Source of the DNA: CBDFGN01 sp965247065
GTDB lineage: Bacteria > Bacteroidota > Bacteroidia > Cytophagales > Cyclobacteriaceae
NCBI GenBank assembly: GCA_965247065.1
Contig: CBDFGN010000006.1
Coordinates: 1,612,001-1,676,000, forward strand
Direction: 5' to 3'
Length of the DNA: 64,000 nt
Part shown: piece after piece, positions 36,147 through 48,178 of the stretch
How the letters are laid out: each line of letters starts with the position of its first letter
Numbering within the stretch: position 1 is the stretch's first letter
Notes under the pieces: generated by a model
What the model was told of the DNA's origin: nothing
The model's database searches: none
Seen by the model: only the letters and a program-made list of their open reading frames with translations
Position numbers and translations under genes: made by a program

Positions 36147-37268
36147 CTATTTTTCCCAATTTCCAGCTGAAAGCATCTTATCAAAGATGGCCGTATTCTC
36201 ATAGACCCCACAAAACGAGTCTGATCCTGGGCCGTAGGCAAAAACCGGTATCAGCGTTGCGGAATGTCCCCCTGTAGAATAGGTTGGAACAATCGAATCG
36301 TAGTTGCTATTGATACCCATCATTGTCGTATCAATGGGCTGCAACAGTTGAGCTGACAGAGTAAAGCCGCCGGTTTCATGATCAGCCGTCACGATCACCA
36401 GCGTGTTTTGATCCTCTTCAGCAAAATCAAGCCCCACTCCCACTGCCTCATCAAAATCCAGTAATTCAGTTATCAAATACTCGGAATCATTCTCGTGTCC
36501 ACCCCAATCTATTTGGGATCCTTCGACCATAAGAAAGAATCCACTTGAATTCTGTGAAAGGTGATCAATCGCCAACCGGGTAGCCTGCGCCAGAAACTCA
36601 CCGCGACCGTCTAACATTCTTGGCATCCCATCCCGAGCCAATAAGTACCCGTATCTCCGAGACCCATCTAATTCTCTAGAGTTTAACCCAGTAGTATCGA
36701 CCTCAAAACCCTTATGAGCTAGAGAATCCAAATAATTGAGCGAGTCTCCTCGATGTCCAAAAAATTGGATTCCGCCCCCGGCAAAGAAGTCAACATCTGA
36801 TGCGGCAAGCTGAGAAGCAATTTCATCATGCATGTTCCTGGAAATAGTATGGGCATAAAAAGAAGCAGGGGTGGCATGAGTGATTGAAGAGGTGGCTACC
36901 ACGCCCGTTGAAAACCCTGTTCGGGAAAGAATTTCCAGAATAGTAGGATGAGATATGGAATCCGAATCTACCCCGATGGCCCCATTGTAACTTTTCTTTC
37001 CGGTGGCAAACGCGGTAGCTCCGGCGGCAGAATCCGTAATCTTATGGCTACTTGAAGGAGTTTTTATCAAACCTATGTTATTAAAGCGGTCAAAATTCAC
37101 CGGGCCATTTTTGAAGAAGTGGGTTGCGGAAACTTGGGAAACTCCCATACCATCTCCAATGAACAGGATAATGTTCAGAGCTCTTTCTGGTTCAACTTCA
37201 ACAGCTACTTTACCCGTGCAAGAACCCAGGAATGCTGCCAGAAAAGCTATTGTTGTATATCTTGACAT
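36147..37268 (-). CDS. Alkaline phosphatase (PhoA-like)
   Basis: 373 aa. Signal peptide with lipoprotein-like AFLGSC at residues 12-17. Family motifs are IILFIGDGMGVSQVSA (metal Asp), TDSAAGATAFATG (nucleophile Ser), HATPASFYAHTISRN, EGSQIDWGGHENDS, VIVTADHETGGFTL and TGGHSATLIPVFAYGPGS. The zinc and magnesium ligands expected for the family appear to be present. A periplasmic or outer-membrane-anchored phosphate-scavenging enzyme. It starts 63 bases from the divergent PLD-like gene ORF. Confidence 0.92.
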   Translation of the reverse strand: MSRYTTIAFLAAFLGSCTGKVAVEVEPERALNIILFIGDGMGVSQVSATHFFKNGPVNFDRFNNIGLIKTPSSSHKITDSAAGATAFATGKKSYNGAIGVDSDSISHPTILEILSRTGFSTGVVATSSITHATPASFYAHTISRNMHDEIASQLAASDVDFFAGGGIQFFGHRGDSLNYLDSLAHKGFEVDTTGLNSRELDGSRRYGYLLARDGMPRMLDGRGEFLAQATRLAIDHLSQNSSGFFLMVEGSQIDWGGHENDSEYLITELLDFDEAVGVGLDFAEEDQNTLVIVTADHETGGFTLSAQLLQPIDTTMMGINSNYDSIVPTYSTGGHSATLIPVFAYGPGSDSFCGVYENTAIFDKMLSAGNWEK

Positions 37269-37358
37269 GATTAGCGTTGGTGCGCGAATATAGTCAGGCC
37301 TGAATTATCAAGAACATTTCTTGACCTATTTTTGCCACGAGCATCCAATTTGCTATTT

Positions 37359-38472
37359 ATGAACCATACAGCGGTACGATTCCCGATTCTGCTTTTTGTA
37401 GCTCTGCAGCTTGCATCTGGTAACCTCACGGGCCAAGTTCCCATGATCAACTTCTCCCCTCCGGAAGTGTGGTTCACTGATCCTCTCAAAATCTCTGTTG
37501 GCCAAGAAGATTTTACCCTGTTGAACCGGATGCTGGAGCTGGTTAATTCCGTGCCATCCGGGGAGGAAATTACCGTTTGCGTCTTCAAGTTCGAAAAGGG
37601 AAAATTGGCCCGGGCCCTGCTCGAGGCTGAAGACCGAGGAGTAAAGATACGGGTCATAATAAACAAAGGCGAAACCAGTGAAGAGATCAATCGGGATACT
37701 AAGGAGCTATTCAAAACTGAGCTGGACGATTTTCACTACATAAAGAACACCATCACCAAGAAGTCGATCATCCATAACAAGTTCATGCTGTTCTCACGAA
37801 TCGAAACTGTTGGCGGATCGCACAGCAATGTAGTATTGCAGACTTCTTCCAATTTCCAGGACAAGGGAACCGGAAAGCTGCAGGACCTGATAGTAACTGC
37901 GGACCAGGGCCTTTACCATGCCTACCTGGATTTCTGGTATGAAATAAAAGTCCTGGGGAATGCTAGTCGGCTGGACGATTATGACTATCTGAAATTCTCA
38001 GGCTCCAACCTCTACAAGGCTTATTTTTTTCCAAAAAGGGAGGATGGGGAAGAGATTGGAAAGGACAATGTTGTCCAAATCCTGAAGCACATAAAGCAGC
38101 CTAGTTCGACCATTATCCGGTTCGCTCATGGCAAATGGACTCCGGGTAGAGAAAAAGTGGTCAACCAATTGGATGAGGCAATTTCAAATGTAGCAAGAAT
38201 CGAAATCATCACTAATGGGGACCTGGATTACGAGATCAGATCTCAGCTACTGGATCTGAATGCGAATTTGACCACGCTTGGAATGGAAGCCAACCTTCAC
38301 ACCAAATTCTTCTTGGTAGACGATGGAACCAGTCAAATAGTTTATACCGGTTCGCACAATCTTAGTGAACGCTCCCTAAGAGACAACTTTGAGGGTCATG
38401 CTTGAAATTAGGGACCCGCGAGTGTACCGGAGTTACCTGTCATTTTTTAAATCGATTCAAAAACTGGATTAG
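37359..38472 (+). CDS. Phospholipase D-like (two HKD motifs) exported protein, one frameshift
   Basis: About 370 aa after repair. Start chosen at ATG 37359 (MNHTAVRFPILLFVALQLAS), which gives a signal peptide; the frame is open from 37332. Two HKD-type half sites are visible: HNKFMLF with a downstream SSN, and HTKFFLVDDG with TGSHN. Paired HKD motifs form one active site for phosphodiesterase or phosphatidyl transfer. One extra G in GGG at 38393-38395 ends the first frame; the second continues MLEIRDPRVYRSYLSFF to 38472. The family includes phospholipases, endonucleases and toxins, so substrate is open. Confidence 0.8.
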
Positions 38473-38592
38473 CACCTGAGCCAGTTGCTGGTCGGGCTCA
38501 ATGTTCCGAACAGGTTTCAGTCTAAGATGCAAGCCCATTGGGTGCTACAGCACATGGTCAATCAGGGCAAGCCCCGAAACCTGGATCTTCAA

Positions 38593-40014
38593 CTATAATC
38601 GCCCGCTGTTATCTCTATCGGCTTGCGAGATCCATCCTCCACCCAGGGCCTTGTACAACCGAACGTATGATTCAAGTTGACTTCTTCTTGCCCCCGCCGC
38701 CCCCAATTCTGCATTAAAAAAAGATCGTTCCGATTCCAGAACTTCGAGGTAACTTGTAACTCCCCCGTCGTACCTTGCCCGGGACAATGATGCCACATTG
38801 CCTGCGGCCCGCACTTGTCTAATCCTGGCTTCTAATTCCCGAGTATAGGTGTCAATTTCAACCAAAGCATCTTCAACTTCTTGAAAGGCAAACAAAACGG
38901 TTTGCTCATAGTCAACCAGGGCTTGTTCGGTTCGGAACTTCTCGATCTCCACTCTTCTTTTGTTCTTTCCGAAATGAAATAATGGGGCGAATAACCCAGC
39001 TCCAGCACTCCAAATCACACTGTTTCCCCCGGTCAGTCCAATTAAATCCGGGCTGGCAGCGCCCAGCATTCCTGTAAGGCTAATACTCGGTAATCTCATC
39101 GCCTCTGCGACTCCAATTCTTGCAGTCTGCGCATGTACATATTGCTCGGCCTGGAGGATGTCCGGACGACGGGCCAAAAGCGTCGCTGGGATCCCGGGAG
39201 GGATATTTGGGGGTAAGACCTGGTCCTGTAAACGACCTCGGTCGGGAAACCCGCCAGGATTCCTGCCCAATAGTATGCTAAGAGTATGCTCGGCTCGCGC
39301 CAGGTTGCGCTCATGGCGGGGAATAGTCGCTTCGGCCGTAGCCAATTGTACCTGCGCCGGGTTCACTTCGATTTCAGCAACAGTTCCTTCGTTGTGGCGG
39401 TCTTCAATTATTGCCAGAAATTCTTTTCGGACTTCTGCAGTACGCTGGGAAATTTCAACCCGGGCACTGAAATCCAGAATTTGAAAATAAGTCATGACCA
39501 CCTCAGAAATCAAGCTAATCTGGACCTGTCGCCTGCCGTATTCTGTGGCCAACACTTCAGCCTGAGCGGCCTCATTCGATCGTTGAAATTTACCCCAGAA
39601 ATCTAATTCCCAACTAAGTGAAGGTGCTGCCAGATAAGTTACGCGATTATCTACTTCTTCGTTAGTACCGAAGTTTATGTTATTGGAGGTTGCGGAACCC
39701 TCAATATTAAACTTGGGATAGAGATCGGCTTTGGTGAAGCCAGAGTACGCCCTGGCTTCCTGAATTCGTGACGTAGCAAACCTTAAATCCAGATTTTCCT
39801 GGAGGGCAACTCGTACCAGACCTTGCAGTGTTTGATCCTGGAATAACTCCCACCACTCAAGGTTTACCACAGTATCTCGGGCATTCTGGTCAAATCGAAA
39901 GTGATCTGGGGTGTCTACAACCGCTGACTGATAGTTTGGGCCAACCTTGCATTGGCTTAGGATCAGTGCTAGTAAAACCCAAACATGGAAAATGCTACGG
40001 ATGGCAAGTCTCAT
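38593..40014 (-). CDS. RND efflux outer-membrane channel lipoprotein (OprM/NodT family)
   Basis: About 473 aa. The start at 40014 gives a lipoprotein signal ending LILSQC; an ATG at 40035 is an alternative. Hallmarks are CKVGPNYQ at the mature N-terminus, WWELFQDQTLQGLVRVALQ with NLDLRFATSRIQEARA, WELDFWGKFQRSNEAA, and the repeat copy RRPDILQAEQYVHAQTARIG. The trimeric TolC-type channel completes the tripartite pump with the adaptor and RND genes directly upstream (start within 20 bases of the pump stop). This gene has no frame disruption. Confidence 0.92.
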   Translation of the reverse strand: MRLAIRSIFHVWVLLALILSQCKVGPNYQSAVVDTPDHFRFDQNARDTVVNLEWWELFQDQTLQGLVRVALQENLDLRFATSRIQEARAYSGFTKADLYPKFNIEGSATSNNINFGTNEEVDNRVTYLAAPSLSWELDFWGKFQRSNEAAQAEVLATEYGRRQVQISLISEVVMTYFQILDFSARVEISQRTAEVRKEFLAIIEDRHNEGTVAEIEVNPAQVQLATAEATIPRHERNLARAEHTLSILLGRNPGGFPDRGRLQDQVLPPNIPPGIPATLLARRPDILQAEQYVHAQTARIGVAEAMRLPSISLTGMLGAASPDLIGLTGGNSVIWSAGAGLFAPLFHFGKNKRRVEIEKFRTEQALVDYEQTVLFAFQEVEDALVEIDTYTRELEARIRQVRAAGNVASLSRARYDGGVTSYLEVLESERSFFNAELGAAGARRSQLESYVRLYKALGGGWISQADRDNSGRL

Positions 40015-40018
40015 ATAA

Positions 40019-43000
40019 TTACCCGCTTTCGTCATTTGGAGCCAACTCCGCTTGATCACGTTTTTGTTCATAGCCAAACATTCGACCGATAAATACAAAT
40101 AACATCGGATAGAAAAAGACTCCCAACACCGTGGCCAGGGTCATTCCCCCTAGCAAGGCCATTCCCATGACTTTTCGTGCTTCAGCGCCCGATCCGCTGG
40201 CAACGACCAACGGTAAAACCCCCAGGATAAAGGAGGCAGCAGTCATTAGAATGGGGCGGAATCTCAATTTGGCGGAATTTATAGCCGAATCGAATAGAGA
40301 CATTCCAGAATCAAAATTCAGTTTGGCGAATTCTACGATCAATATAGCATTCTTGGCTGCCATGGCGATCAGCATAACAAAGGAGATCTGGGCAAAAATG
40401 TTATTTTCGAAAGTCGGACTGAAAAGCCTGGCTATATAAAGGATGAATAGGGCGCCGAAAATGGCAAAAGGTGTGCCCAAAAGGATACTCCATGGTAGGG
40501 ACCAACTTTCATATTGTGCAGCCAAAATCAAGTAAACGAAAATCAGGGAAAAAACAAATATGACTGCTCCCGCCCCACCCGCCACTTTTTCTTGGTAGGA
40601 CATGTTAGTCCATTCATAGCTCATTTCAGGCGGCAATACACGGTTCGCAACCTCCTCTACCGCATCTAGGGCCTGGTTGGAAGAAAGTCCCGGCGCAGGT
40701 GCTCCGGTGATCTCCGTGGCACGATATAGATTATAGCGGTTGGTAAATTCAGGTCCGGAAACATTGCGGATCGTAGAAATAGTGGAAAGTGGAACATTTT
40801 TGCCCAGGTTATTCTTCACGAAAAAAAGATCCAGGTTCCTCGGGTCTCGCCGGTACTCAGGCTCGGCTTGAACGTAGGTCTTGTACAACCGACCAAATCT
40901 ATTGAAATCATTGGCGTAAGAACCACCCAGGAAAGCCCCGATGGTGGCATAAAGGTCATTCAGGTCGACTCCTAATTTTAGTGCCTTTTCCCTGTCGATA
41001 TCCAGGAATTTTTGAGGAATTCCGGCCTGAAAGGGAGTGAAAACCGACCCGATTTCAGATCTGGCCCGGGCTGAATCCAAGAAAATCTGGGTCTGCTCTG
41101 CCAAAAACTGCGGGCTACTTCCCACCCTGTCTTGAAGCATAATGGAAAAACCAGATCCAGTTCCCAATCCGGGTATAGCTGGCGGTCCAAAAGCAAAAGC
41201 CTGAGCCTCTCTGACGTTAACGAAAAGATCACGATTGATTGCTTCAGTCATCTGCAAGGCAGTTCGGTCTCTTTCGCTCCAATCGGTCAAGGAGATGAAG
41301 AAGAAGCTGGTATTGGGAGACCAGCTTCCAGAGATGGCACTATATCCCACCACTGTTGTCGAATATTCAATTTCCTCATAACTGGCCAGTATATCTTCAA
41401 TTTTTCGGGAAACGTCGTCTGCTCTTTGCATCGAGGCCGCGTCGGGTAATTGCACGTTGACCATAATGTAACCTTGATCCTCTTCAGGAATAAAACCCCC
41501 GGGCACCAAAGCACCAAAAACTCCGGAAGCAATTACCACAATGAAAACAATGCCACGGCTAATCTTGCCAGCTACCACCTTAGTTAAGCCAGTATACTTA
41601 TCTGCGGAGCGGTCAAAAGAGCGGTTAAACCAACCGAAAAATTTACCTAAAGCTCCTCCGTATTTGACCGGTTTCTTCATAAGGATAGAGCACAGGGCAG
41701 GGCTTAGGGAAAGAGCATTGACAGATGAAAAAAGCACTGAAACGGCCACAGTAATGGCAAATTGTTGGTAGAGTATTCCAGTAATACCGCCCATGGCAGC
41801 TGTAGGCGCAAAAACCGCTACCAGCACCAAAGTAGTTGCTATTATAGGTGCTGTAACCTCTTGCATAGCTGCATTGGTAGCTTCTTTTGCGGTCATGCCC
41901 TTCTCTATATTCACCTGGACTGCCTCCACCACTACAATGGCATCATCAACCACGATCCCAATGGCCAGTACCAAACCCAACAGAGAAAGTACATTAACCG
42001 TAAAACCCAACATCGGGAAAAGGATGAAGGCTCCAACCAGTGAAACCGGTATGGCAACCGTTGGAATTAGGGTAGCTCTCCAATCCTGGATAAAAATAAA
42101 TACTACCAGGATTACCAAAGCCAACGCAACAAATAACGTCACTATGATCTCTTTGATGCCAGCGGTAATAGCTGTCGTAGAGTCCAGTGAAATTTGGTAC
42201 TCAATCCCCTCAGGAAACCGAGCCGAGATCTGTTCCATAACCACTCGAATGTTTTGGGACATTTCAACCGCATTCGTACCTGGAGCCTGGTATACCGCAA
42301 TTACTGAGCATACCTCTTCATTTAACCGGGTAAAGGAAGTGTAGGTCTCCACACCTAGCTTCACCACGGCAATGTGTTTGATCTTTACCTGTCTTCCATC
42401 GTTGTTGGTTCTGATTACAATTTCTCCGAATTCCTCCTCAGATTGGAGACGATCAGGCAGTTTCACCGTATAAGTGAATTCGGTACCGGGGGGGCAGGCT
42501 CTGCTCCAAACTTGCCTCCCGGAACTATAACATTTTGGTTTTGGATCGCCCTTACAATCTCGGGAATAGTAATACCCAATTGGGCCAGGCGATCCGGTTT
42601 CACCCAGATCCTCATCGAATAGTCGCTGGAACCAAACAGAACCGCCTCTCCAACCCCCGGTGTCCTGGAAAGAAGGTCCCTGACGTTAATGTTGGCGTAA
42701 TTGCCCAAAAACTCCTGGTCAAAGGCTCCGGTGGGTGAACTGAGTGTAACCAACATAATTGGGAATGTATAGGCCTTTTTGGTAGTGACACCTAAGCGCT
42801 TCACTTCTTCAGGCAACTTAGCAGTGGCAGCACCCACCTTATTTTGGGTAAATACGGTATTCATGTCGGGGTCGGTTCCCACATCGAATGAAACCTGTAT
42901 AACCATTTTGCCATCATTCGAATTGATGGATTTCATGTAGATCATGTTGTCCACCCCATTAATCTGCTGTTCTAAGGGAGTCGCAACCGAACTTTCCACA

Positions 43001-43170
43001 TTTAGGGCGTTCGCCCCGGTGTATGTGGTTTCTACCTTTACAATAGGAGGTGCTATTTCAGGGTATTGTTCTATCGGAAGGCGGAGCACCGAAACCGTTC
43101 CGATGATTACCGTAACTATCGAGATGACAAAGGCCACAATCGGCCTTCGAACGAAAAAATTACCTCCCAT
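40019..43170 (-). CDS. RND (HAE1/AcrB-type) multidrug efflux pump, one frameshift
   Basis: About 1050 aa once repaired. The N-terminal part (42466-43170) starts FFVRRPIVAFVISIVTVIIG and runs through TGANALNVESSVATPLEQQI to VIVPGGKFGAEPAP. The rest carries GIVVDDAIVVVEAVQ (TM4 proton-relay Asp pair), GFIPEEDQGYIMVNVQLPDA and AAKNAILIVEFA (TM10 Lys). One base is missing in a run of seven G (plus strand 42488-42494): the family sequence PAPPGTEFTYTV is restored by adding it. Inner-membrane proton antiporter for hydrophobic compounds. If the gap is real, the pump is inactive. Confidence 0.88.
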
Positions 43171-43181
43171 AAGTGACGTGG

Positions 43182-44327
43182 CTAATTGCTTGAGATGAAT
43201 TCAAATTCCTGAATTTCGGGGTTGACTGTCATTCCACTTCGGACCCATTGCAAACCTTCCAAGAGCACTTTGTCATCTTTGTCCAAACCTTCAAGAACCG
43301 CCCACATATTTCCGATGCGAGGCCCCATTTTTAGCTGTTTGTTTTCCACCTTATTGTTCGCATCCACGGTGTAAATTTCATGGATCCCCTGAATTTCCCT
43401 GACACAGCGCTGGGGAATCAACAGCCCTCCTTCAATTTCATCCAACGTTACCTTCACTCTTCCGAATTAGCCAGGGCGAAGAATCCGACCCGGATTAGGA
43501 AAGGTGGCCTGTACCAATAAGCTTCCCGTTGTGGGATCCACTTCCCGATCTATGAAATCAACCAGTCCAAGTTGGTCAAACAAAGCTCCATCAGCCAGGA
43601 CAATCTGAACGGTAGCGCGGTCCTCTTCTTTTCTATCCGGATGAGGCTCAGTTCCATAATATTTCGCCAAACCAAGATAGTAGGCTTCAGGTATTGAAAA
43701 CTGGACCCGAATATTCTCGATCTTGGACACCATGTTAAGAACAACCGGATTGGGCTCCCGTCCCACAAAATCTCCAACCCGAGCCTCAGTTTTGCCAATT
43801 ATTCCGTTGATTGGAGAATATATCTTGGTGTATCCTAAATTGATCCGGGAAAATCTTAGTTCTGCCTTGGCTGCTTCCACCGACGCTTCTGCTGCACCCT
43901 GTTCCGCCACCGCGGCATCCAGATCACTCTCACTGACTGCCTTTCTTTCTGCCAGGGGCCTTATCCGGCGCAAATCGCTTTCTGCCCTTACCAGAATAGT
44001 CTCCGCTTCAACCACCTTGCTTTGGGCAGCCGCAACTTTGGCCATGAACGGTTCCGGCTCTATGCTATAGAGCAAGTCGCCCTTGGTTATCCGGGAGCCT
44101 TCATCAAAATGGAGACCCTCCAAAAAACCTTCTACCCGGGCACGAATGGCGATATCGGATTGTCCATAAGTCTGACCCACAAACTCTACCTCAAGAGGAA
44201 TATCCTGTTGAACTACCGCCACAACTGGAACAGTCATCGGCCCTTGGGGCCCCGTCGGCTTGGATTCGCAGGAGAGTAGTAATAAAAGTAGTCCTCCTAA
44301 GAGGGGTATTTTGGTCTTGCTTCTCAT
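43182..44327 (-). CDS. RND efflux periplasmic adaptor (AcrA family) with internal stop codon
   Basis: 381 codons with a TAA at 43467-43469. The start at 44327 gives a lipoprotein signal ending LLLLSC. The lipoyl and hairpin region reads RARVEGFLEGLHFDEGSRIT with coiled-coil segments (residues about 95-165) and YTKIYSPINGIIGKTEARVG. The frame is uninterrupted apart from TAA between RILRPG and FGRVKVTL, where the family has GQ (CAA). The C-terminal piece PQRCVREIQGIHEIYTVD is otherwise intact. A single C-to-T change explains it. Operon order is adaptor, pump, channel. Confidence 0.82.
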
Positions 44328-44574
44328 TTTAGTCTTTTTGCCCCTCAATCTTGATCGTGGCTGAAATAATGCCCGAAGATAATTCAAATGGTGCCTAGTT
44401 CCTAACTCTTGAAATGTCAGTCCCGTGGTCGGTGAAGTACTGCTTTACAGTGTGGCGGTTTGGAAATCGATCGTATTATCTTACCCTGATCATGGATCTA
44501 TACCGATGAATTTAAGCTTAACAAAAACCGTCAACGCTATTTGGGTCTTTACAAGACTGATCGCTGCTGACTGA

Positions 44575-47092
44575 TCACTCTCCATCAATATCAAATCCTT
44601 CTTTGGATTTGGCGGTTTCTACGTTGACCGCCGGTTTCTTCTCTTTGGTCGTGGATTGTTGGCGGGATCGCTTGGCTTCATCCGATTTTAAAAGGGCCTC
44701 AATCTGTGGAGGCGGGCTTCCTTCGGATGATTTGACATGCAAATCTCTTTGAGGATAAGGTATGGTGATTCCCGCTCCTATAATTTTGTTATGTACCGCC
44801 AGGGTCATCTCTGTCCCCAGTCGAAAACCCTCATCAAAATCCGGAATCCAATATAGGAGCTGAAAATCCAGTGAGCTGTCACCAAAACCCAGGAATCTGG
44901 GTCTAGGTTTAGGATCTTTTAATATCTCCGAATGCTCATCATCAGCTTCGGCCATAAGGTCCAGAACAGATTGTGGTTCGGTACCCAATGCCACGCCAAT
45001 ATCCACCTTCAAACGCCGCTTCGTATCCGAAAGGGTCCAATTGATCATTTGTTTGGAAACCAGATACCCATTAGGTACGGATTACTTCAGAGCCCTCATA
45101 GGTGCGGACTTTGGAGGCTCGAAATCCTATTTCTTTTACGATTCCCATAAGTTCATCTACCTGCACCACATCTCCAACTTGCACAGGCCTTTCGAGGGCC
45201 AATACGATGCCGGAAATCAGATTGTTTATAATATCTTGGAGACCAAACCCAATACCAACACCCAGGGCGCCAAGGACAATCGCCAGCTTGTCTAATTCGA
45301 TCCCAGCCGCCGCAACCGCCAGGAGTAAGCCTAGGGTTATTGTCCCGTAGCGGATTAGCATTGTGATAGTGCCCGGCACACCTTTAGGCAAATGAGTCCG
45401 CCGAAAAACCTCCTCTTCCAGGAAGAACCTGACAAACCGTGACACCCATATAGCAACCAAAAGAGTAAGCACAAAAGCCATTAAATCTCCCGGAGATAAA
45501 GCGAGTGAGCCGATTTGCCAGGTTATCTCGAACAGGCTGGTCAGCCATCCATAAACCTCTTTGTCGAGTTTGAAGCCCTCCAAGGTTAGATCAGCCCACC
45601 AGAGAACCCCTATAAAGTAAAGTAGGCGACGGACCCTGCCGGTCAATAAGGACTCATAATTGCGGATCAAAATGGACTTCTGAAAAATTGGCAAGGTGAG
45701 GACTACCGAAATGAGCGCTACCAACAGGTAAGCAATGGCATAAAGAATGATTCCTGTGACGATGCTTCCAATCGTACCCAAAAGCATTAATTCTGACAAT
45801 TGGACACTGCCAACCAAATTAGCCACCAACGCGCCGATGCCGACCAGGGCCGAAACCTGGAGAACCGTAGTGACGAGCCAAGCCCATCCTACCAACTTGG
45901 ACGTGGCCTTGGTGACCAGCAACCACAACAATATCCCGAGCGTGGCTAAGGTGAAGATTAGGAGAGTAACCCGTTGGGCAAAGGGACTATCAATTATGAC
46001 TAAATAAAGGACGTCAAAAAGGAAAAAGACAGCAAAAACTAAGACCCAACTAAGCTTTCGGCCCAATAACCCGAATAAGATAACACTTAGTGGCACGAGC
46101 ATTATCAGGGCCATAAAGTTTCGCGCCTCGAAGGGAATATCGCCCAATGAAAAAACCACGAATAACCAGGTCAACAACAAAGAGGAAACGATCGGCCAGT
46201 GGAGGACCAGATCGATTGCCGATTTTTGAACCTGTTCGGTTCTTTTGAGCCGGTACTTGTAAAACACCAAGGTTGAAAGAATAAGCAGAAACACTAATAC
46301 AGTCAAGAATATAGCGCCAGGCCGATTCTCAAAATAGCTTGCCGTTAGTTTGGAAGCTGTGATGACACTATCTTTTACACCCGAAACCAGGTTAAACTCC
46401 AAGGAATCTTTGCTGATTCGCCACAAAGGGGGCCTCTCAGGAGTAAAAATATTTCTGAGCAGATCTTCTCTTTGCGAACCAATGCGGCTTAAACGTTCAC
46501 TAATCTTATTAACCAATTGTGAAGACGTACTTTGTACGGTCAACAGCTGTGCCATCCTTTCTGATAGGGAGTCCTGAACAACTTTCAATTCCTCTTCGGA
46601 TTGGATAATGTCATCCGATATCGTTTGCGGAACATCCAGGCCTTCAAAGGATTGCAAGGTAATTTCCCAGGTTTGGAGAGCGGAAATAACCCGAACATCC
46701 CAGTCTTTGAGCTGCGTAAGGCGATCAGCCACAGTTTCATTCCAGCCACTGAGCTGGTCCAACCGCCGCTGCCATTCAGTTTCGCTCTTGGCCAGTTGAT
46801 CCAGAGTATACAAACCCAAATCCGTGGTGTCGAAATGAGTCATAACCACCCGGACTGTGGAATCAATATTCGGTAGCCCAAGTTTGATCTCTTTGACAGC
46901 TTCGGGTGTGAGTAGACTCCTTTGAATTTCGAGGATGGTCTGTTTGTTTGCCTCAACGTAGGTCGGAACTTCTGTGGCTGGGATGGGCTGGATATTCAGC
47001 AGGGCTGAGTCGACCGGGGTTTGGGCCTGCTGCCCCCACAGGCTCATGGGCAAAAGGCCCAATAGAAGATGTAATCGAAACTTGGTCATCAT
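44575..47092 (-). CDS. Large mechanosensitive channel (MscS superfamily, MscK/YbiO-like), one frameshift
   Basis: About 838 aa once repaired. Signal peptide (residues 1-20, ending SLWGQQ), a long periplasmic helical region (about 40-240), about ten membrane segments, and the MscS core (GALGVGIGFGLQDIINNLIS with GIVLALERPVQVGDVVQVD). The core then breaks at 45079-45080 (one extra base) and continues VPNGYLVSKQMINWTLSD to a basic C-terminal tail. MscS-like proteins release solutes on hypo-osmotic shock. Divergently oriented from another MscS-family gene at 47315, sharing a 222-bp intergenic region. Confidence 0.85.
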
Positions 47093-47291
47093 TGATCGTT
47101 TCTAGAACAACAATTTCGAAGACAAGTTAAGAAATGTAGGTGGATTATTATGAGCTATTGGCTCGATACGCAGCAATCGGTCTAGAGTAGGCTGGCTTCA
47201 AAATTCAGTGACATTCTGAACCAATTTCAGGTCAATGTCTGGCATCCCTTGAGCCATTGGCTCGATTCCTGTCCGCAGTTTTGTTTGACCT

Positions 47292-47299
47292 TAGGTTTG
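47292..47299 (+). promoter_or_regulatory. Possible -7 box (TAGGTTTG) for the MscS gene
   Basis: An exact TAnnTTTG match 16 bases before the ATG at 47315. No good TTTG is seen about 20 bases upstream, so support is limited. Confidence 0.3.
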
Positions 47300-47314
47300 T
47301 CTATTTTAGAGAAC

Positions 47315-48178
47315 ATGAAAGATTTATTCTCACAGGAACAACTTGCCGAGTGGTTTTCGTTATTGAGTGGCCGGTTGATGACCGACGGACTCGCTATTCT
47401 ACTGCTGCTAGTCTTTTTGAAGATTGGTCTTTGGATCTTCAAATCTGCAATTACCAGATTAGCTGCGACTCGAAAGAAAGTCCTTAAAAAGACATCTCCC
47501 GAGAGCGAAGCAGCCATCAGCAAGCGGATGGATACTCTTTTTGGGATCGTTCACCAAAGTGGGAGAGTAGCCATCTACACTGTTTTTTTTCTTACCATTC
47601 TTACTCACGTTGGGGTTGAGATCGGCCCAATCCTGGCCAGCGTCGGTGTTGTTGGCCTGGCCCTAGGTTTCGGTTCCCAAGAGTTGGTCAGGGACATGGT
47701 TTCAGGGCTTTTTAACTTGGTCGAGAACAATATAAGAATCGGCGATGTGATGACCATAAATGGAACTTCCGGAGTAGTGGAAAAAGTGGAGCTGAGAACT
47801 ACCGTACTAAGGGATTACACTGGCACGGTGCATGTGTTCCAAAATGGCAAGATCAGATCCCTTTCCAATATGACCAAGGATTGGTCGGCCGCTTCTTTCA
47901 ACGTTGAAGTCTCCTACAAGGAAAATGTGGTAAAGGTAATTGAAGTTATGATCCAAGTGAGCAAGGAGTTGCAAGAGAATTCCGAATTCGGTCCAGACAT
48001 TCAAGAGCCGATCGAAGTAGCCGGCCTGGACAATTATGGGCAGAGCGCCCTAGTGATTAAGGCACGAATCAAAACCAAGCCGGGCCAACAGTGGACGGTT
48101 GGCCGCGAGTTTCGAAAGAATTTGAAAGAGGCGTTCGATAAGGAAGGGATTGAAATCAGAGGGGAGAAAGACGAATAA
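47315..48178 (+). CDS. MscS-family mechanosensitive ion channel (small form)
   Basis: 287 aa from ATG 47315 (MKDLFSQEQLAEWFSLL); the frame is open from 47249. About three membrane segments, the pore-lining VGVVGLALGFGSQELVRDMV followed by SGLFNLVENNIRIGDVMTIN, and the beta domain GTSGVVEKVELRTTVLRDYT. The C-terminal alpha/beta domain is intact. Compared with its divergent neighbour it lacks the large periplasmic region. The two probably respond to different thresholds. Confidence 0.9.
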   Translation: MKDLFSQEQLAEWFSLLSGRLMTDGLAILLLLVFLKIGLWIFKSAITRLAATRKKVLKKTSPESEAAISKRMDTLFGIVHQSGRVAIYTVFFLTILTHVGVEIGPILASVGVVGLALGFGSQELVRDMVSGLFNLVENNIRIGDVMTINGTSGVVEKVELRTTVLRDYTGTVHVFQNGKIRSLSNMTKDWSAASFNVEVSYKENVVKVIEVMIQVSKELQENSEFGPDIQEPIEVAGLDNYGQSALVIKARIKTKPGQQWTVGREFRKNLKEAFDKEGIEIRGEKDE

